Assembly: GCF_000151315.2 (NCBI RefSeq)
Contig: NW_011887294.1
Coordinates: 1,880,460 to 1,944,459 of the forward strand
DNA length: 64,000 bases
Direction: 5' to 3'
From: Capsaspora owczarzaki ATCC 30864
Taxonomy: Eukaryota; Opisthokonta; Filasterea
The position numbers and the translations under genes were made by a program. This document shows, piece after piece, positions 47,848-59,800 of the stretch. The notes beneath the pieces are model-generated. The model was not told the DNA's origin, searched no databases, and saw only the letters and a program-made list of their open reading frames with translations. The first letter of the stretch is position 1. Each line of letters begins with the position of its first letter.

Positions 47848-49859
47848 ATGGCATTGTCGCGCTCGGTCGCGATCGCTCGGCTCGCCTCTTCCTCTTCCTC
47901 ATCATCTCCCGCGACTTTCTCATCGCTGCCAGCCTCATCATCGTTATCATCATCATCACCAACATTCGCATCATCGCTGGGAAGCCGCAGTGGTGCATTG
48001 ACATGTATCACAGATCAACCACGGCCGAGCTTACCACCGAGCAGCAGCAGACAGAGCGCCGCAGCAACGCTGCCTTCGCAACTACCCACCCGCAGCCCAG
48101 CCCGGATAGATGCAGACCCGTGTACGCACTCACTCACGACGCACTCTGACTTGCCATCACGACGTGCTGGGCGGACGAGTGGCGCTACACCAACGCAAGC
48201 TCGGGATTGGTCACCGACACGTCTCCCTTATCTGTATGCGAACCACCACGCTGCGTCGCCACTCGCCACGCACGCGAGGACGAGGCTGTTCTCAACACTG
48301 GGCAGTGCTGCATTGTTCAAGACGACGGTCGGGCGCTCAAACGCAGAGGAGTCCTCCTCCTTCACCTCGTCGTCCGCTTCTGCTGCACCCTCTGCTGCTA
48401 CCGAACCAGCTGCTCCGTGTGAAGAACCCGGACCCGGCTCGACAGCCAACTTTGTCGATGGGCTGCCACTGTTTGCGCAACCCTTGCCGCATGGTAGCAG
48501 CAGCAGCAACGCTACATCGCCCGCAAGCGACGGAGCGGCCGTGGTGGCATCTTCAGAGCAACCGCTGCTCTGGTCCCGCAGCGAGGTCCGACGTGCGAAC
48601 GACACTCGCGCGTTTGCAGGCGTGCGGAGCACTCGCGCCCGTCGAGACTACAACGAAGACCGTCTGTGTGTGGCGCAGTTTGGCCCAGACACGTTCTTTT
48701 TTGCCGTGTTCGACGGCCATGGCGGATCGAGCGCAGCCGATTTCGCCACGGCGCACGTCCACTGGGAGGTGCATGCATTGATGCAAGCGGGCGCGAGCCC
48801 CTCGGCTGCGTTGGTAGGCGCCTTCCAAAAGGTCAACGACGATTACTGCGCGTCTGCGCGGAGCTCGAGCACGTCGCGCACTGCGGGAACGACGGCCGTT
48901 GTCGCCGTTGTCGTCGGCCGAACAATGTACATTGCCAACGTTGGCGACTCGCGTGCCATTCTCTGCCGCTCTGGCCGGAGTGTCCAGATGTCGTTCGATC
49001 ACAAACCCGACGTGCCAGAAGAGCAGCAGAGAATCGAGGCTCAAGGAGGCGAGGTCGTGCACGACTTTGGCGCCTACCGCCTGCAAGGCATGCTCACCGT
49101 TTCACGGGCGTTGGGCGACCTAGAACTCCAGCAGTTTGGCTTGATATCGACGCCCTTCGTGGTGCGGCATGAAATTTCCATGAATGACGCCTTCCTTGTC
49201 CTCGCCTCGGACGGTTTGCACGACGCGCTCGCACCAAGCTTGATTCTCGACATTATTCGAGGCGCGGCTGGACCCGACGAAGCCGCAGTGCGACTCACCA
49301 TGGAGTCAGAGATGCGGGACGTCGAGGACAATACGACGGTTGTTGTCGTTCGGCTACCCGGCTGGCGACGCTTCCAGACAGACCACTATGCCATCGGCTC
49401 GCCGTTCGGGCGAAAGCTAAACCTTCCCGCGCTTCTTTCACAGATGGACAAGTACATGCCTGTGGAGATGACGCAGGACGACATTGCCAAAGAGTTGGAA
49501 GTGTTTGAAAAGACGGGGCTCGGCTCCATCTCTCGAGCAGGGTTTCACGTGTTTGACGAGACCCAACAAGGGTACATAACGTTTGCTCAGCTCGAGGCTG
49601 CGATGAAGCGTCTAGGCGAGGATTTCTCAAAGAAAGAGCTGCGTGAGATGTTTGACGAGGCGGATCTTGATCGAGACGGCAAGATTGGATATGAAGGTGA
49701 GTTTTTTTGCTGTCTGTTGCTGTTTGATGAGGTCGGGGGAAGGGGAGCGGGCGGTTGAGATTGTTTCCGATAGCTACTCACTTGCCGGTGTGCTGTTGTG
49801 TTGCTACGGCAGAATTTTGTCGGACGCTTCGGCAGCAAAAGGACGACGCTTCCAGTTGA
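47848..49859 (+). CDS. PP2C-family phosphatase with C-terminal EF-hands
   Basis: Two exons (47848-49696, 49813-49859) encode 631 aa. PPM/PP2C phosphatases are metal-dependent Ser/Thr phosphatases. The catalytic domain (about residues 255-505) has RRDYNEDRLC, FAVFDGHGG, GTTAVVAVVV, ANVGDSRAIL, SFDHKPD, VSRALGD, VLASDGLHD and DNTTVVVV, so all metal-binding Asp residues are kept. Two EF-hands follow: a degenerate one (FDETQQGYITFAQLE) and a canonical one (DEADLDRDGKIGYEEF), the second completed by the short last exon. This fusion suggests calcium control of the phosphatase. The N-terminal about 250 residues are Ser-rich; MALSRSVAIARLASS could target mitochondria but is not conclusive. Confidence 0.92.
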
Positions 49860-50073
49860 CACTTTGTGGATTTTTTTTTTCTTATCGATTTTTTTTCCTA
49901 AATATCTTGTATCGATTCCGCTGCAACCAACCTCCACTGCCCGCCCCCCTTTTATGATCGTTGTCGATATCGTTATGACTATGGCATCGCTTGGTTTGAT
50001 ACACTTGTGCCTGTATAAGTTGTTCTGTATATTGTAATTTTGATTTCAACCAGTCGCTGCATCGCGCTGCGCT
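49860..50073. other. Convergent spacer, PP2C / PB1-SAM gene
   Basis: About 210 bp with poly-T runs; it holds both 3' ends and no other feature. Confidence 0.4.
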
Positions 50074-52069
50074 TTAAGGAGTATGCAGCTCACTATCTGC
50101 CGCGGGTGCCGCTGGCGGTGCCGACGAAGAATCAAGCGCAAACAAGCTCAGCGTTGCGATGGCCCGCAGAATCCTTAGTCGGCGTCCTGCACTTGTGATG
50201 GACATGGACCCAAGGGTCTCGTGATCAAGTGCTAGCAGAGCTTCTCCGTCAATGTCGTTTTCTGTTTTGTGCAATCCAAAAACGGCGAGACATGCATCAG
50301 ACACAACAAACAACAATTCACCTTTGCACTCTGCAACCAACCACCCCCAAATCGATACTCTACCTTGGAACAAGGGAATGTACTCAGCAAATCCGTTGGC
50401 GCCCATCCATTGAGCGACATCCTCGGCAGTCCACTGATGAATGGTACTCACTGGCAGGTTGTACAAACAATGCAGAGCAGAGTTAGCGCCGCACTTTGAC
50501 AATACACTGGTTGCTCAGGGGGAATTGCAGAAAATCGTCTCACAGTCAAGGATGGAAGGTACTCTTGGCGCACCCACAACTCCGCGACCCGGCGATCCTG
50601 GAGCACCTGCTCCCTCTGCAATCCCTCGCGCTGCAGCGCAGAACACGGAAAACAAAAGGGGTGGATGAGCACAGCAGCGCTAAAAGAACGAAAATTTGGC
50701 AAATCGAAACCAAAACTCACGAGTGATCAGACTCTTGCGATTCCTGTCGGAAACCATGGGGCTCATATTGCCGTCAACTGCCCAGCGAAAACAGAGACCA
50801 TTCCGACAGTCAGAACCATCACAGGCTGCGAAACACGCAATCTCGTCAATCTCAAACCTCGTGCAGTGATAAAGAAACTAATGTCGCGCAGAATTTGCAC
50901 AATCTCGGCCTCGGGCAGCTCGTCTCCAAACACACTCCTGCTGCGTTCAACACTTTGCGGAGAGAGTCCTTGAAGTTCTTGCGCGCTCGCTGCAAAACAA
51001 AACACGCACCAAAAATCAATCTCAAGGCTCGGCTCGCACGCGAAAGAAACTCGCCACTAGCTGTAGCTTACAGGCCATGGTCCGCGCCACACGATTGCCA
51101 GAGCTCTCCTCTGATAGATGGCCCGTGCGCGGAGGGGTCTCAAAGGTCACAACTGACGCCGGACCAGGCCGGAATGACACCTTCTTTTGCTGCGCAGCCT
51201 GCTGTGGCTTTGACAAGTCTTGCGCTGGCATTGCAGCATGACGCGGTGACGCGCCACTCGGGATGGGAATTTCAACACGAAGCGTCGAATCACGGAACAG
51301 GTCCACTTGGTTTGAGTGAACATTGGCGGCAAAATTGGGTAAAACAGAATGTTGGCCCAAATGACGAACACCCCCCCTTCAAAAACCAATGCCTCAAAAA
51401 TCGTTCTACCTGCAATCTTAAACTCTTCCTCGCGGGCCATTGTGACCAAGTCGCCGTCGGTATCGCGGTACTTGAGCAGCATTGTTTCGCCCAAAGGCGA
51501 TTGCGCCAAAACCGCCATGTCGACCTGTCCAGTCTCGTCGGCTGCGTACACCTCCCGGATCTAACAATCATCACCCAAAGTAGCAACAACAACAACAACA
51601 ACAGAGGTCATGCCAAGAGTGAGTGATTGATGTTTTGCTGACGTTTCGGTTGCAGAGGGCGAGAATGCATGGAATTCTGAATCCAATAGTCAGTCCCACT
51701 CATCCGTCCATCATCGTCCCATCGTCCTCCACTCCAAGGCTGCAATCAACGGATGATGGCCACTGCAATCTGTGAGCCGAGTCGCGGCTGCTGCAGCTGA
51801 GCTTTTGGAACAAGTGAGGGACAAACGGGCAAAAATGGGGGTTTTGAAACCGTTTACAATGCAAAAGTAAGCATTCGCTGTGCATACGCGCTGTTCGCCC
51901 GCAGTGCCGACTGGAGCGTGATGAACGTGGGAAGTAAGAGTTTGCATATGTTAGTGGAGCGGTTGAAAGGGGGGGGCGGGCAGACCTTGGCTTTGAGCTG
52001 GGCGAGCTGCGATCCAGCCGGCAAAACGATGCGGCGACAGTCATCGCCAAAGGACACTTTGAACTGCAT
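50074..52069 (-). CDS. PB1-SAM domain protein (adaptor-like)
   Basis: Eight exons (52069-51986, 51560-51410, 51305-51072, 50989-50858, 50777-50721, 50630-50544, 50450-50364, 50261-50074) encode 339 aa; every phase closes. Residues 1-78 form a PB1 domain: basic-cluster end MQFKVSFGDDCRRIVLP and an OPCA-type acidic end KYRDTDGDLVTMAREEEFKIA. Both faces are present, so it may pair head-to-tail. Residues about 255-315 form a SAM domain: QWTAEDVAQWMGANGFAEYIPLFQ, then ENDIDGEALLALDHETLGSM and GRRLRILRAI. The middle is Ser/Pro-rich and disordered. No kinase or enzyme domain is seen. Both domains mediate oligomerisation or scaffolding in MAPK and polarity pathways; its true partners are unknown. Confidence 0.88.
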
Positions 52070-52231
52070 GCGTTGAAAATGCGGATGGATGGGACAAGAA
52101 GACTGAGGACGAGCATAATCAAAAAGAATATTGAATTCTGTCGATCGAAACACCTTACGAAACGAAACATTGAACTCATTTGGCCGTTGAACAAGTACAA
52201 AAAACGAAAACAATCTCCCAACACACACACG

Positions 52232-52460
52232 TCACGCTGAAAGCAACGAATAGAGACAGGATGCAGCGTAAAGGAGCCCGCCATTCAGACAGAAAAACAA
52301 CCCTGCGTAGAGAATGCTGCGGCTATGGCGGTAGTCGACTTTGTGCAGCGGGGCCTTCTTCCAGGACGTTGCGGCTTCTTTGGACAGCTCTGCGGCTTTG
52401 GCTGCAACAAGCCGATGGCGGACTTGGGCTTGCGTCTCAGACGAAGCACTCGAGCCGCTG

Positions 52461-52494
<34 letters not shown>

Positions 52495-53994
52495 CGATGG
52501 ACGACTCCTTTGCGGCCGCGACCTTCATGCTTGCGCGGGGCGCGTCCACATCAAGCCGAGAGCCCAGCTCTGACGCAGAGGCAGGGAGAGACACGGTGAT
52601 GGCATCATGCACGTTCGATGGGAAGGTGCCGTTTTGCCAGAAAAATTTGAGCAATTGGTCCTTCTCAATGTACAGGTTGTTAATCCACGCGGCCAGGGCG
52701 TCTTCGCCGGTGGGGAGGTCGGCGAGCAGGAATTTGCGGCCATGAATGTGCACTTTCGTGGTGAACGAGTGCCTGGTGAAGAGGTCGAGAATTCCAGGCG
52801 CGCGACCCTCTCCAAAGCCCTCGTATGCGACAGTGTAGTCGTACACGTACTTGGCCGCTGGGTTTTTCCGCATCTTTTCAACCACATACACAAACGCGCG
52901 ATTGCGTGGCCAGAGCAGATACTGCAGCTTGGGAAATCCATTCTCTTCGCAGTACGCGTGGCACTTGGCCATTGAATTGCGGTGCTGCAAGCGCAAAAGA
53001 AATGTGGGAAGGATGCCAGACGCGAGGCACAGTGAGGTCGTAGAAGCAGAGACGGGCACAAGAGCAAGAGGAAGGCGAGTCCGTGAGATACGGTGCACAG
53101 AGACAATTCAGGTTGCTGTGTTTGAGAGAGTCTTTACCTTGAGCGCGCCTTCAGGGAAGAAGCAGTACAAGTGGAACATGTCACTGGACAAGAGTTGTTC
53201 GATGCTACGATCCAGGTAAGGCTTGTCGGATGGCCACTGAAAAAATAATGGCACAACAGAATGATGAGAAAAACGCAAGACACAAGTGCGCTCTTCTCGT
53301 CGTCGTCGTCGTCGTCAATGAGAAGACGTACCCGACACGGAATCCAAACATCACCTCGGAGCATGCCAGCCCATGCGAATGGGAATTTCGACAGGCCGTT
53401 CCAACCGACCCAGAGCTGGAAAGTACCACGGGTGAGCAACAGAAACCAAATCGAAATGAAATTCACCCACTCAGCCAATGCCCAGCTTGTCACAAACAAC
53501 AAAACAAGCTTCACATACAGCTCGGGACATGACGTCTTGGAAGAAGAGATATGCGTTGAGAATCGGCACATCGCACCTGTTTGGGTGATTTTAACCCGCA
53601 TTCAACCAAGCAAACCAATCGGGTCAGCAGCGAGGCTTCCAACGACAACCTCATGGGCCCCCCAAAAACATGCAACAGCGCGACTCTTCTGGTTTTACCA
53701 GCTCTGGTGGTTGAACATGACGATGGCCTTCTCGTTCTGGCTGGGGAAGGCGATTTGCTCGCCCGAAGAGAAGCAGTCGACCAGCGAGTACTTTTGGAAG
53801 GTCGGGAAGGTCCACGCGCAGGCAATCTCGCTCAGAATGCCGACGATCCGCTCGTACAGGTTGTGCGAGACGAGGTACCACAGCGGCAGGACGACGAGGA
53901 AGGCCGCAGCGAGCCAGGTGAAGGTGCTCAGCACCAGCAATCCAAAGCCGACTGCAACCACCGTCATGTACCACGGAACACGCGGCCGCGGCAT
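52232..53994 (-). CDS. PlsC-family lysophospholipid acyltransferase
   Basis: Five exons (53994-53699, 53576-53519, 53415-53332, 53236-53138, 52984-52232) encode 429 aa. PlsC/LPLAT enzymes move an acyl group from CoA to a lysophospholipid in ER membranes. Motif I is NHQSWCD (His and Asp catalytic pair, split by intron 1), motif II lies near GMLRGDVWIPCR, and motif III is FPEGALKHRNSM (split by intron 4). Membrane segments: two near the N-terminus (MTVVAVGFGLLVL, AAAFLVVLPLWYLV) and one at the very C-terminus (YAGLFFCLNGGLLYAASCLY). The layout resembles AGPAT5/LCLAT1. The region after motif III (LWPRNRAFVYVVEKMR, YDYTVAYEGF) also fits that branch. The substrate cannot be told from the sequence. 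Confidence 0.9.
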
Positions 53995-55162
53995 CTTTTT
54001 TTGTTTTTCGGTCGAGTGGGACGGAGACGTGGATGTCTTCTGGTGTTGGAAGTGTGTGTGAGACAGGAAGCGGGTTGTTCGGCGCTTTAGGTTGTTTTTG
54101 TTGATGATAAAAGAATGGACTGCCGATCAATGGCCCAACGGCACTCTTTGGCTTTGATTCCAACGAGATGCATTTCCGCTATTGATTGACGTTCATGTAG
54201 TAATGATGTTGCTTCAAGTTCCAGATTTCAAGTTCTCAAATTCTCAGAATCTACGATGCATCACAAAAACTGCACTGATTCCGTTCCGTCTCCGACCCAA
54301 TGCACCCCTTCAGCTCATGTCCGACGCAGACTTTTTTGAAGAGTTGCAAGCCGATTACCCCGTAATTACCATCCAGCGGTTTACCATCCAGCGGTTTACC
54401 CAGGCGTGTAAGGTGGTCCCTAAAGCTGGGGGAAAAGGGGACAGCGGTGGTGATGGATGTTGTCGCTTTTGCTCAGGCTTTTGCCACAACTGTTGCATCA
54501 TTGGCGACGTGAACCACATTGACCACATGTTGCAACTCGTCAGATGGAAATCACACAAAGACACAGCAAAACCGCAATGCTCAGTACCAATTGCCAATCG
54601 ATGATTGGACGACGCCTCTTCCAGCTCTTCTGGACCAAGTATCACGCGCGTCCACATCCCCAAAATGTATCGGTTGCCACATCCTCGTCCATCCGACAAG
54701 CAAGCACGAACTCGTGACGGAGGCAGTTTGGCGGCTTCACATTCTTCCTTTACCCCAAAAAAAAAACAAAAAAAAAAAACACTGGCGCGTTTTCGACCCC
54801 CCCCCCTCGCTGCCCGGGGCTTCTACTGACTCCCTGCTTCTCTCACAGTTCGTTTTTTGGCATGAGAACACATCCCGTGGTGCGACACACTCACCCGAAT
54901 GCGCCCATCTCTGGGTTCCGTTCCCTGTTCGAGTTGGCCACGCCCCCCTCCTCATGCTGCACTTCAGACAGCGGTCCCTGCCCATTGGCAAGGCCAGACC
55001 AATATCCAGCACACCACAGACGAGGGCCTTTTTCAATGGGCAATCCAGTGCGGATGGGGTACCCGGACAAGATCGACCAATGCATCACAAAAGCGAAAAA
55101 CAAACCAAGTGTCACTTTTTCACTTTTTTGATTTTTATTTTTTATTGTTTTACGGCAGAGAG
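53995..55162. other. 1.2-kb stretch without a confident gene
   Basis: Lies upstream of the acyltransferase start and after the claudin-like gene stop. It contains one exon-like block at 54316-54409 on the + strand (listed separately), poly-A runs (about 54758-54780) and several unlinked open frames on both strands with no recognisable protein. It could hold a small gene whose other exons I failed to find. Confidence 0.4.
54316..54409 (+). other. Orphan exon-like block with 15-bp in-frame duplication
   Basis: Bounded by an acceptor-like CCCCTTCAG and a GTAAGG donor, this block reads LMSDADFFEELQADYPVI followed by TIQRF twice. The duplicated 15-bp unit (ACCATCCAGCGGTTT) keeps the frame. Codon use and the acidic helix look coding. 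No start exon or following exon was established, and I do not recognise the protein. Confidence 0.35.
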
Positions 55163-55771
55163 TTACGCTCCGATCGGCAGGTAGCGCTGGTCTCCATGCA
55201 CAAAGAAGACTGCAATCTCTTGAATCAGTGCCAGGAGGACGGCGACAAAGCCTGCGGCGATCAGGGCAAACATGTGACCGTAGTCGACTGTGATGGGGAT
55301 GGTGATGAAGTCGAGATCGAGCCATGTGCCAGGGCGGGCTTTGAGGTCCACCGCCATGCCCAAGCCCGCAGCCGCGACAACCACTGCCAAACTGAGTGAT
55401 CCGAGAATCCATCGACTGCGGAGAGTCGCGTTGATTGTAACTGCAGCGATAACCGCCGCGGCAATCCCGGAAAACAGCGCGGCCGACGCGACAACACTGC
55501 CGCTCGCGTAGAGCTTGGTCGCGCCGGAGCTTGTGAGGATCCGAAAACCATTGATTTCTTGCCGATGCCACCAGTCGCACTGGTCGAGCACGCACAACTT
55601 CCAAAACCCGGCGTCGGCGGTTACGTAGAGCCAGCCCTGGTTTGGGACGTACGTCTTCGCGTCGGTGCTGTACACCGTGTTGGTCGCAGCAGCAACGGCA
55701 TAAAACACAGCTGCCGCTACTGTCAGAATGAGAGAGATGGTGCGGTGAGCGCGGACGTTGGCAAACATCAT
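55163..55771 (-). CDS. Four-helix membrane protein, claudin/PMP22-like
   Basis: A single exon of 202 codons. Four membrane helices are clear: ISLILTVAAAVFYAVAAATN, ASAALFSGIAAAVIAAVTI, WILGSLSLAVVVAAAGLGM and FALIAAGFVAVLLALIQEI. The long first extracellular loop carries GFWKLCVLDQC, which resembles the W-GLW-C-C signature of the claudin/PMP22 superfamily (Gly-Phe-Trp in place of Gly-Leu-Trp, Cys spacing 4). The length (about 200 aa) and helix spacing fit. Claudins seal tight junctions in animals; in a unicellular organism a membrane or cell-contact role is only a guess. Another four-helix family cannot be excluded without a profile search. Confidence 0.7.
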   Translation of the reverse strand: MMFANVRAHRTISLILTVAAAVFYAVAAATNTVYSTDAKTYVPNQGWLYVTADAGFWKLCVLDQCDWWHRQEINGFRILTSSGATKLYASGSVVASAALFSGIAAAVIAAVTINATLRSRWILGSLSLAVVVAAAGLGMAVDLKARPGTWLDLDFITIPITVDYGHMFALIAAGFVAVLLALIQEIAVFFVHGDQRYLPIGA

Positions 55772-56841
55772 TTTGGCTGCGAAGAAAAGAAGACTGTGTG
55801 TGTCAGCAGATGTTCCCTATTTTGTTTTTTTTTTGTTTTTTTTTTTTTTTTTGTTTTTTTTTATTTCAGTCCACTTTTCTCGATTTGCGCGCTTTTTTTT
55901 TTTTTTTTTCGGTAGGCTTTTTTTTTTTTTTTTTTTTTTTTGATTGACTTTTTGTGGGTTTTTTTGTTTCCACTTTCCTCGACTTCGACCGTTTGGATTC
56001 GGACTTTTGCTCTGTTATTATTCCTAGAAAAGCGAGGGTTGCTGTTTTCATTTTGCAACATGGACATCATTGCGTCGTCGACCTGAGTGTGAAGCGTTCA
56101 ACCACCGCAACCCTTTTTTTTTTTTTTTTTTTTTTTTTGGTTGCGATTTTCCATGCAAATCCATACAAATCCATGCGTCTCCACGTTGGATCACTCCCCT
56201 TGTGGCCGCGTTTCGCTGCTCGCGCTTGCGCATGCCGGCTGTGTCCTGTGAGACGCACTCTGTGTCCAACCGGGAGCCAGCCCGGACGAAACGGCGCGTC
56301 AGGAGATGCGTTTTGCGTTCTCACGTTGCGTTGCCCAAAAAGCCGCCCATTTTCCGACGCCATCTCGGCCTTTTCTTTCGTCGCGGCGTGCGTCGCTCGG
56401 GATGCCCTGCGTGGCGCGTTGACATGGGTCTCGTTGATCACGACTACTCGTTCGCTCGTCCATCGCATTGGCTCTGAGGTCGCCAAGACCGCCATTTTTT
56501 TAGCCGTCTCACTTTGCAAACCAACTGTTTCACTTTTTTTTCTTTTTTTTTTCTTTCTTTTTTTTCTTTTTTTTTTTCTTTTTTTTTTTTCTTTTTTTTC
56601 TTGTGGTTGATCAAGTGAGGCAGCTTTACAGTCATCACAGAACAGAACAGAACATAACAGAACAGCACAGACATGATTGTCGCCGTTGCATGTGTGTGTG
56701 TTCAGCATTCACTCACTGTGTGTCGTTTCGTTGTTTTGTTTGAATCATGCATTGCGCATGTGTTTCCACCACACAGGATTCATCTTCATCATCACCGTGA
56801 CTCCCATCTCCCCCTCCCCCTTCTGTCAGTAAGATCTTGGA
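55772..56841. promoter_or_regulatory. Divergent region with long poly-T tracts, claudin-like / exportin-1
   Basis: 1070 bp, dominated by T-runs on the + strand at about 55827-55862, 55892-55940, 56115-56138 and 56525-56600. The Lys-rich or Phe-rich open frames are translations of these runs and are not genes. A more complex block at 56160-56500 has an open frame but no recognisable protein; it may be 5' leader of exportin-1. Confidence 0.45.
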
Positions 56842-59800
56842 ATGAATATCGACCAGTACTTGGAAAGCGGCCGCGCTGTGCTCTTCAACTTTGACGACAA
56901 GTTCGATGTTGCGAGCTTTGACCGCATTGTCGACCAAGCAACTCAATCAGTTACTGTACGTTACTTGTTTCCCCCATCGGTTTAATCTCATCAGTGTGAT
57001 GCAAAGGGGGGGGGGATCCGTCTCTTGCTCTCGTCCCATAACAATCATGATGCGCATCCCAAACTGACTTTTTTTTTTTTGCCAACACAGCCTTATTTCC
57101 AGGCAGCACAACAGCTGGTCACCGAGTTTGTCGAAAACCCCGACTCTTGGACGCGTGTCGATGCCATTCTCTCCTTCTCTGTCAACCCCATCAGCAAGGT
57201 ATGCGTGCGAAATGGTGGCAGTGTTTTCAAGTCTGGTTGTGGGTGTTGCTCAATGTCTTGTTGAACTCTTTGTTCGTCATCCAACACAGTTCTACGGCCT
57301 GAATGCTCTCCGTAGCATGATCAAGACCCGATGGAAGGTCTTGCCGCGCGAGCAGTGCGAGAACATTAAAAAGTTTATGATTGACTTTGTCACAAAATGC
57401 TCGATTGACGACGCTGCCCTGATCGAGTCCCGCCTGTACCGAACCAAGCTGGACGAGACGCTCGTTGCGGTAGGTGCTTTCGAGCTAGCAACGGATTTGA
57501 ATGTGTTTGCCATGGTTTGGCACTCATCCTTGACCTCCTTTTGTTTTTTTCCTTGTCAGATTGTGAAACACGAGTGGCCTGCGCACTGGCCAAACTTTAT
57601 CGAGGAAATTGTTGGTGCCAGTCGTACCAACCTTGCCATGTGCGAAAACAACATGATCATTTTGAAACTTCTCAGGTAACGAAAAGAACATTGGCCAATT
57701 CGGAGCGATGCAGCGGTTTGTGGCTGCTGCTGCTGCTTTCGGGACGAAGACTCACCAAATCTCCACCTCCCCCCCTTTTTTTTTTGTTTCATTGCAGCGA
57801 GGAGGTCTTTGACTACTCGTCGGGCCAAATCACCCTGGCCAAGGCGAAACAACTCAAGCAGCAAATGTGCGAACAGTTTACGACCATTTTCGAGCTTTGC
57901 CAGCTGGTGTTGGTGGAGGCCAACAAGGCGTCGCTCATCGAAGCGACGCTCGGCACGCTGCAGAGCTTTTTGAGCTGGATTCCGATCGGCTACATTTTTG
58001 AGACCGAGCTCATTTCCATCCTGCTCAACACGTACTTCCCCAACCCGCTGTACCGAAATCTGACGCTCAAATGCCTGTCGGAGATTGGCAGTCTTGACAC
58101 TGGCAACCAGTACGAAATGACCTTTGTCAACATGTACTCTGGCGTGCTGACGGTGATTTTGGAGACGCTCACTCCCGAGCTGGACATTTCCGAGGCCTAT
58201 ATGAACTCGGACGATGACGAGCGCAAGTTTGTGCAAGACGTGGCGCTCTTCCTCTCGTCCTTTTTCCGACAGCACTCGAAGGTGCTCGAGGCGCGCCCGG
58301 AAATGCACGAGCTTTTGCTTGCGGGCATGTTCCTGGTTGCGCGCATCTCGGACGTTGAGGAAACTGAGCTGTTCAAGGTCTGCCTCGAGTTTTGGAACTG
58401 GCTCTCCCACTCGCTGTACGTCGAGAGCCCGTTTGGCTTCACTGGCGGCGCGCTCATGCTGAACGGCGGTGGCTTTGGCCGACAAGGCTCGCCCCGTCGC
58501 GAGCTCTACACGCAGCTCTTGAGCCGTGTCCGCACGATCATGATTACGCGCATGGCCAAGCCCGAGGAAGTGCTGATTGTTCAGAACGACGAGGGCGACT
58601 ATGTTCGTGAGCTCACCAAAGACACAGACTCGATCAACATTTACAAGTCGGCGCGCGAAACGCTCGTGTATCTGACGCATCTCGATTGCAGCGACACGGA
58701 GGTGATCATGTCGCAGCGTCTCTCGGCCCAGGTCCACGACGCAGGGTTCTCGCCCGAGCTGCTCAACACGCTGTGCTGGGCAATCGGCTCGATTTCGGGT
58801 GCCATGAGCGAGGAGGACGAGAAGCGCTTCCTCGTCACGGTCATTCGCGAGCTGCTCGGCTTGTGCGAGTTTAAGCGTGGCAAGGAGAACAAGGCTGTGA
58901 TTGCATCCAACATTATGTACATTGTCGGCCAGTACCCCCGCTTCTTGCGCGCGCACTGGAAGTTCCTCAAGACGGTCGTGCAGAAGCTGTTTGAGTTTAT
59001 GCACGAGCTTCACGAAGGTGTCCAGGACATGGCCTGCGACACCTTCATCAAGATTGCCCAAAAGTGCCGCAAGCACTTTGTCACGCTGCAAGCTGGCGAG
59101 GAGACGCCGTACATTGACAAGCTGCTGGCCGAAATGAACCTGCACATTAACGACCTGCAGGAGGGCCAAGTCCAGACCTTTTTCGAGGCTGTCGGCTACA
59201 TGATTGCGTCCCCGCTGGACCCTCAGACGCGCGATCGTCTGATTGAGCGCTTCATGCTGATGCCCAACAACCACTGGATTGAGATTGTCGCCCGTGTCTC
59301 GTCGGACATTAGCGCACTGAGCGAGCCTCCGCTGATTAGCCAGCTCTTGCACGTCCTGCGACTCAACAACCGTGCCTGCCTCGCCATCGGCCACACTTTT
59401 GTGTCGCAACTCGGCAAGATTTATCTTGATTTGCTCAACATTTACAAGGCGGTGAGCGACATCATCAACTCGCACCTTCGCCAGTCGGGCGACGTTGTGC
59501 TCACCTACGCCAGCGTCAACTCGCTCGTCAAGGTGCGCCGCGAGTCCCTGCGTCTCATCGAGACGTGGGTGGCGCGCACCGAAGACCCGCTTGCTGTGCG
59601 AGACAGCTTTGTGCCCCACCTGCTTGAGCTCGTCTTCCTGGATTACCAGCAGTGTGAGCCGTCTGCCCGCGAGCCCGAAGTCTTGAGGCTGTTGACGACC
59701 ATTGTCAAGCAAGTTCAGGTGAGAGTTTGGCAAAAAAGGGGGGGGGAATTGTCTTGAGATTCATGGCTGCTCATGTTGTTTTTGTGGTTGTTTTGTTTTG

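Noticed and set aside
55800-56700. Lys-rich and Phe-rich open frames
   Set aside because: They are translations of long poly-T tracts and vanish outside them.
57556-59733. 725-codon open frame antisense to exportin-1
   Set aside because: Same codon-bias artefact over a long conserved exon; it also crosses exportin-1 introns with no coding signal.
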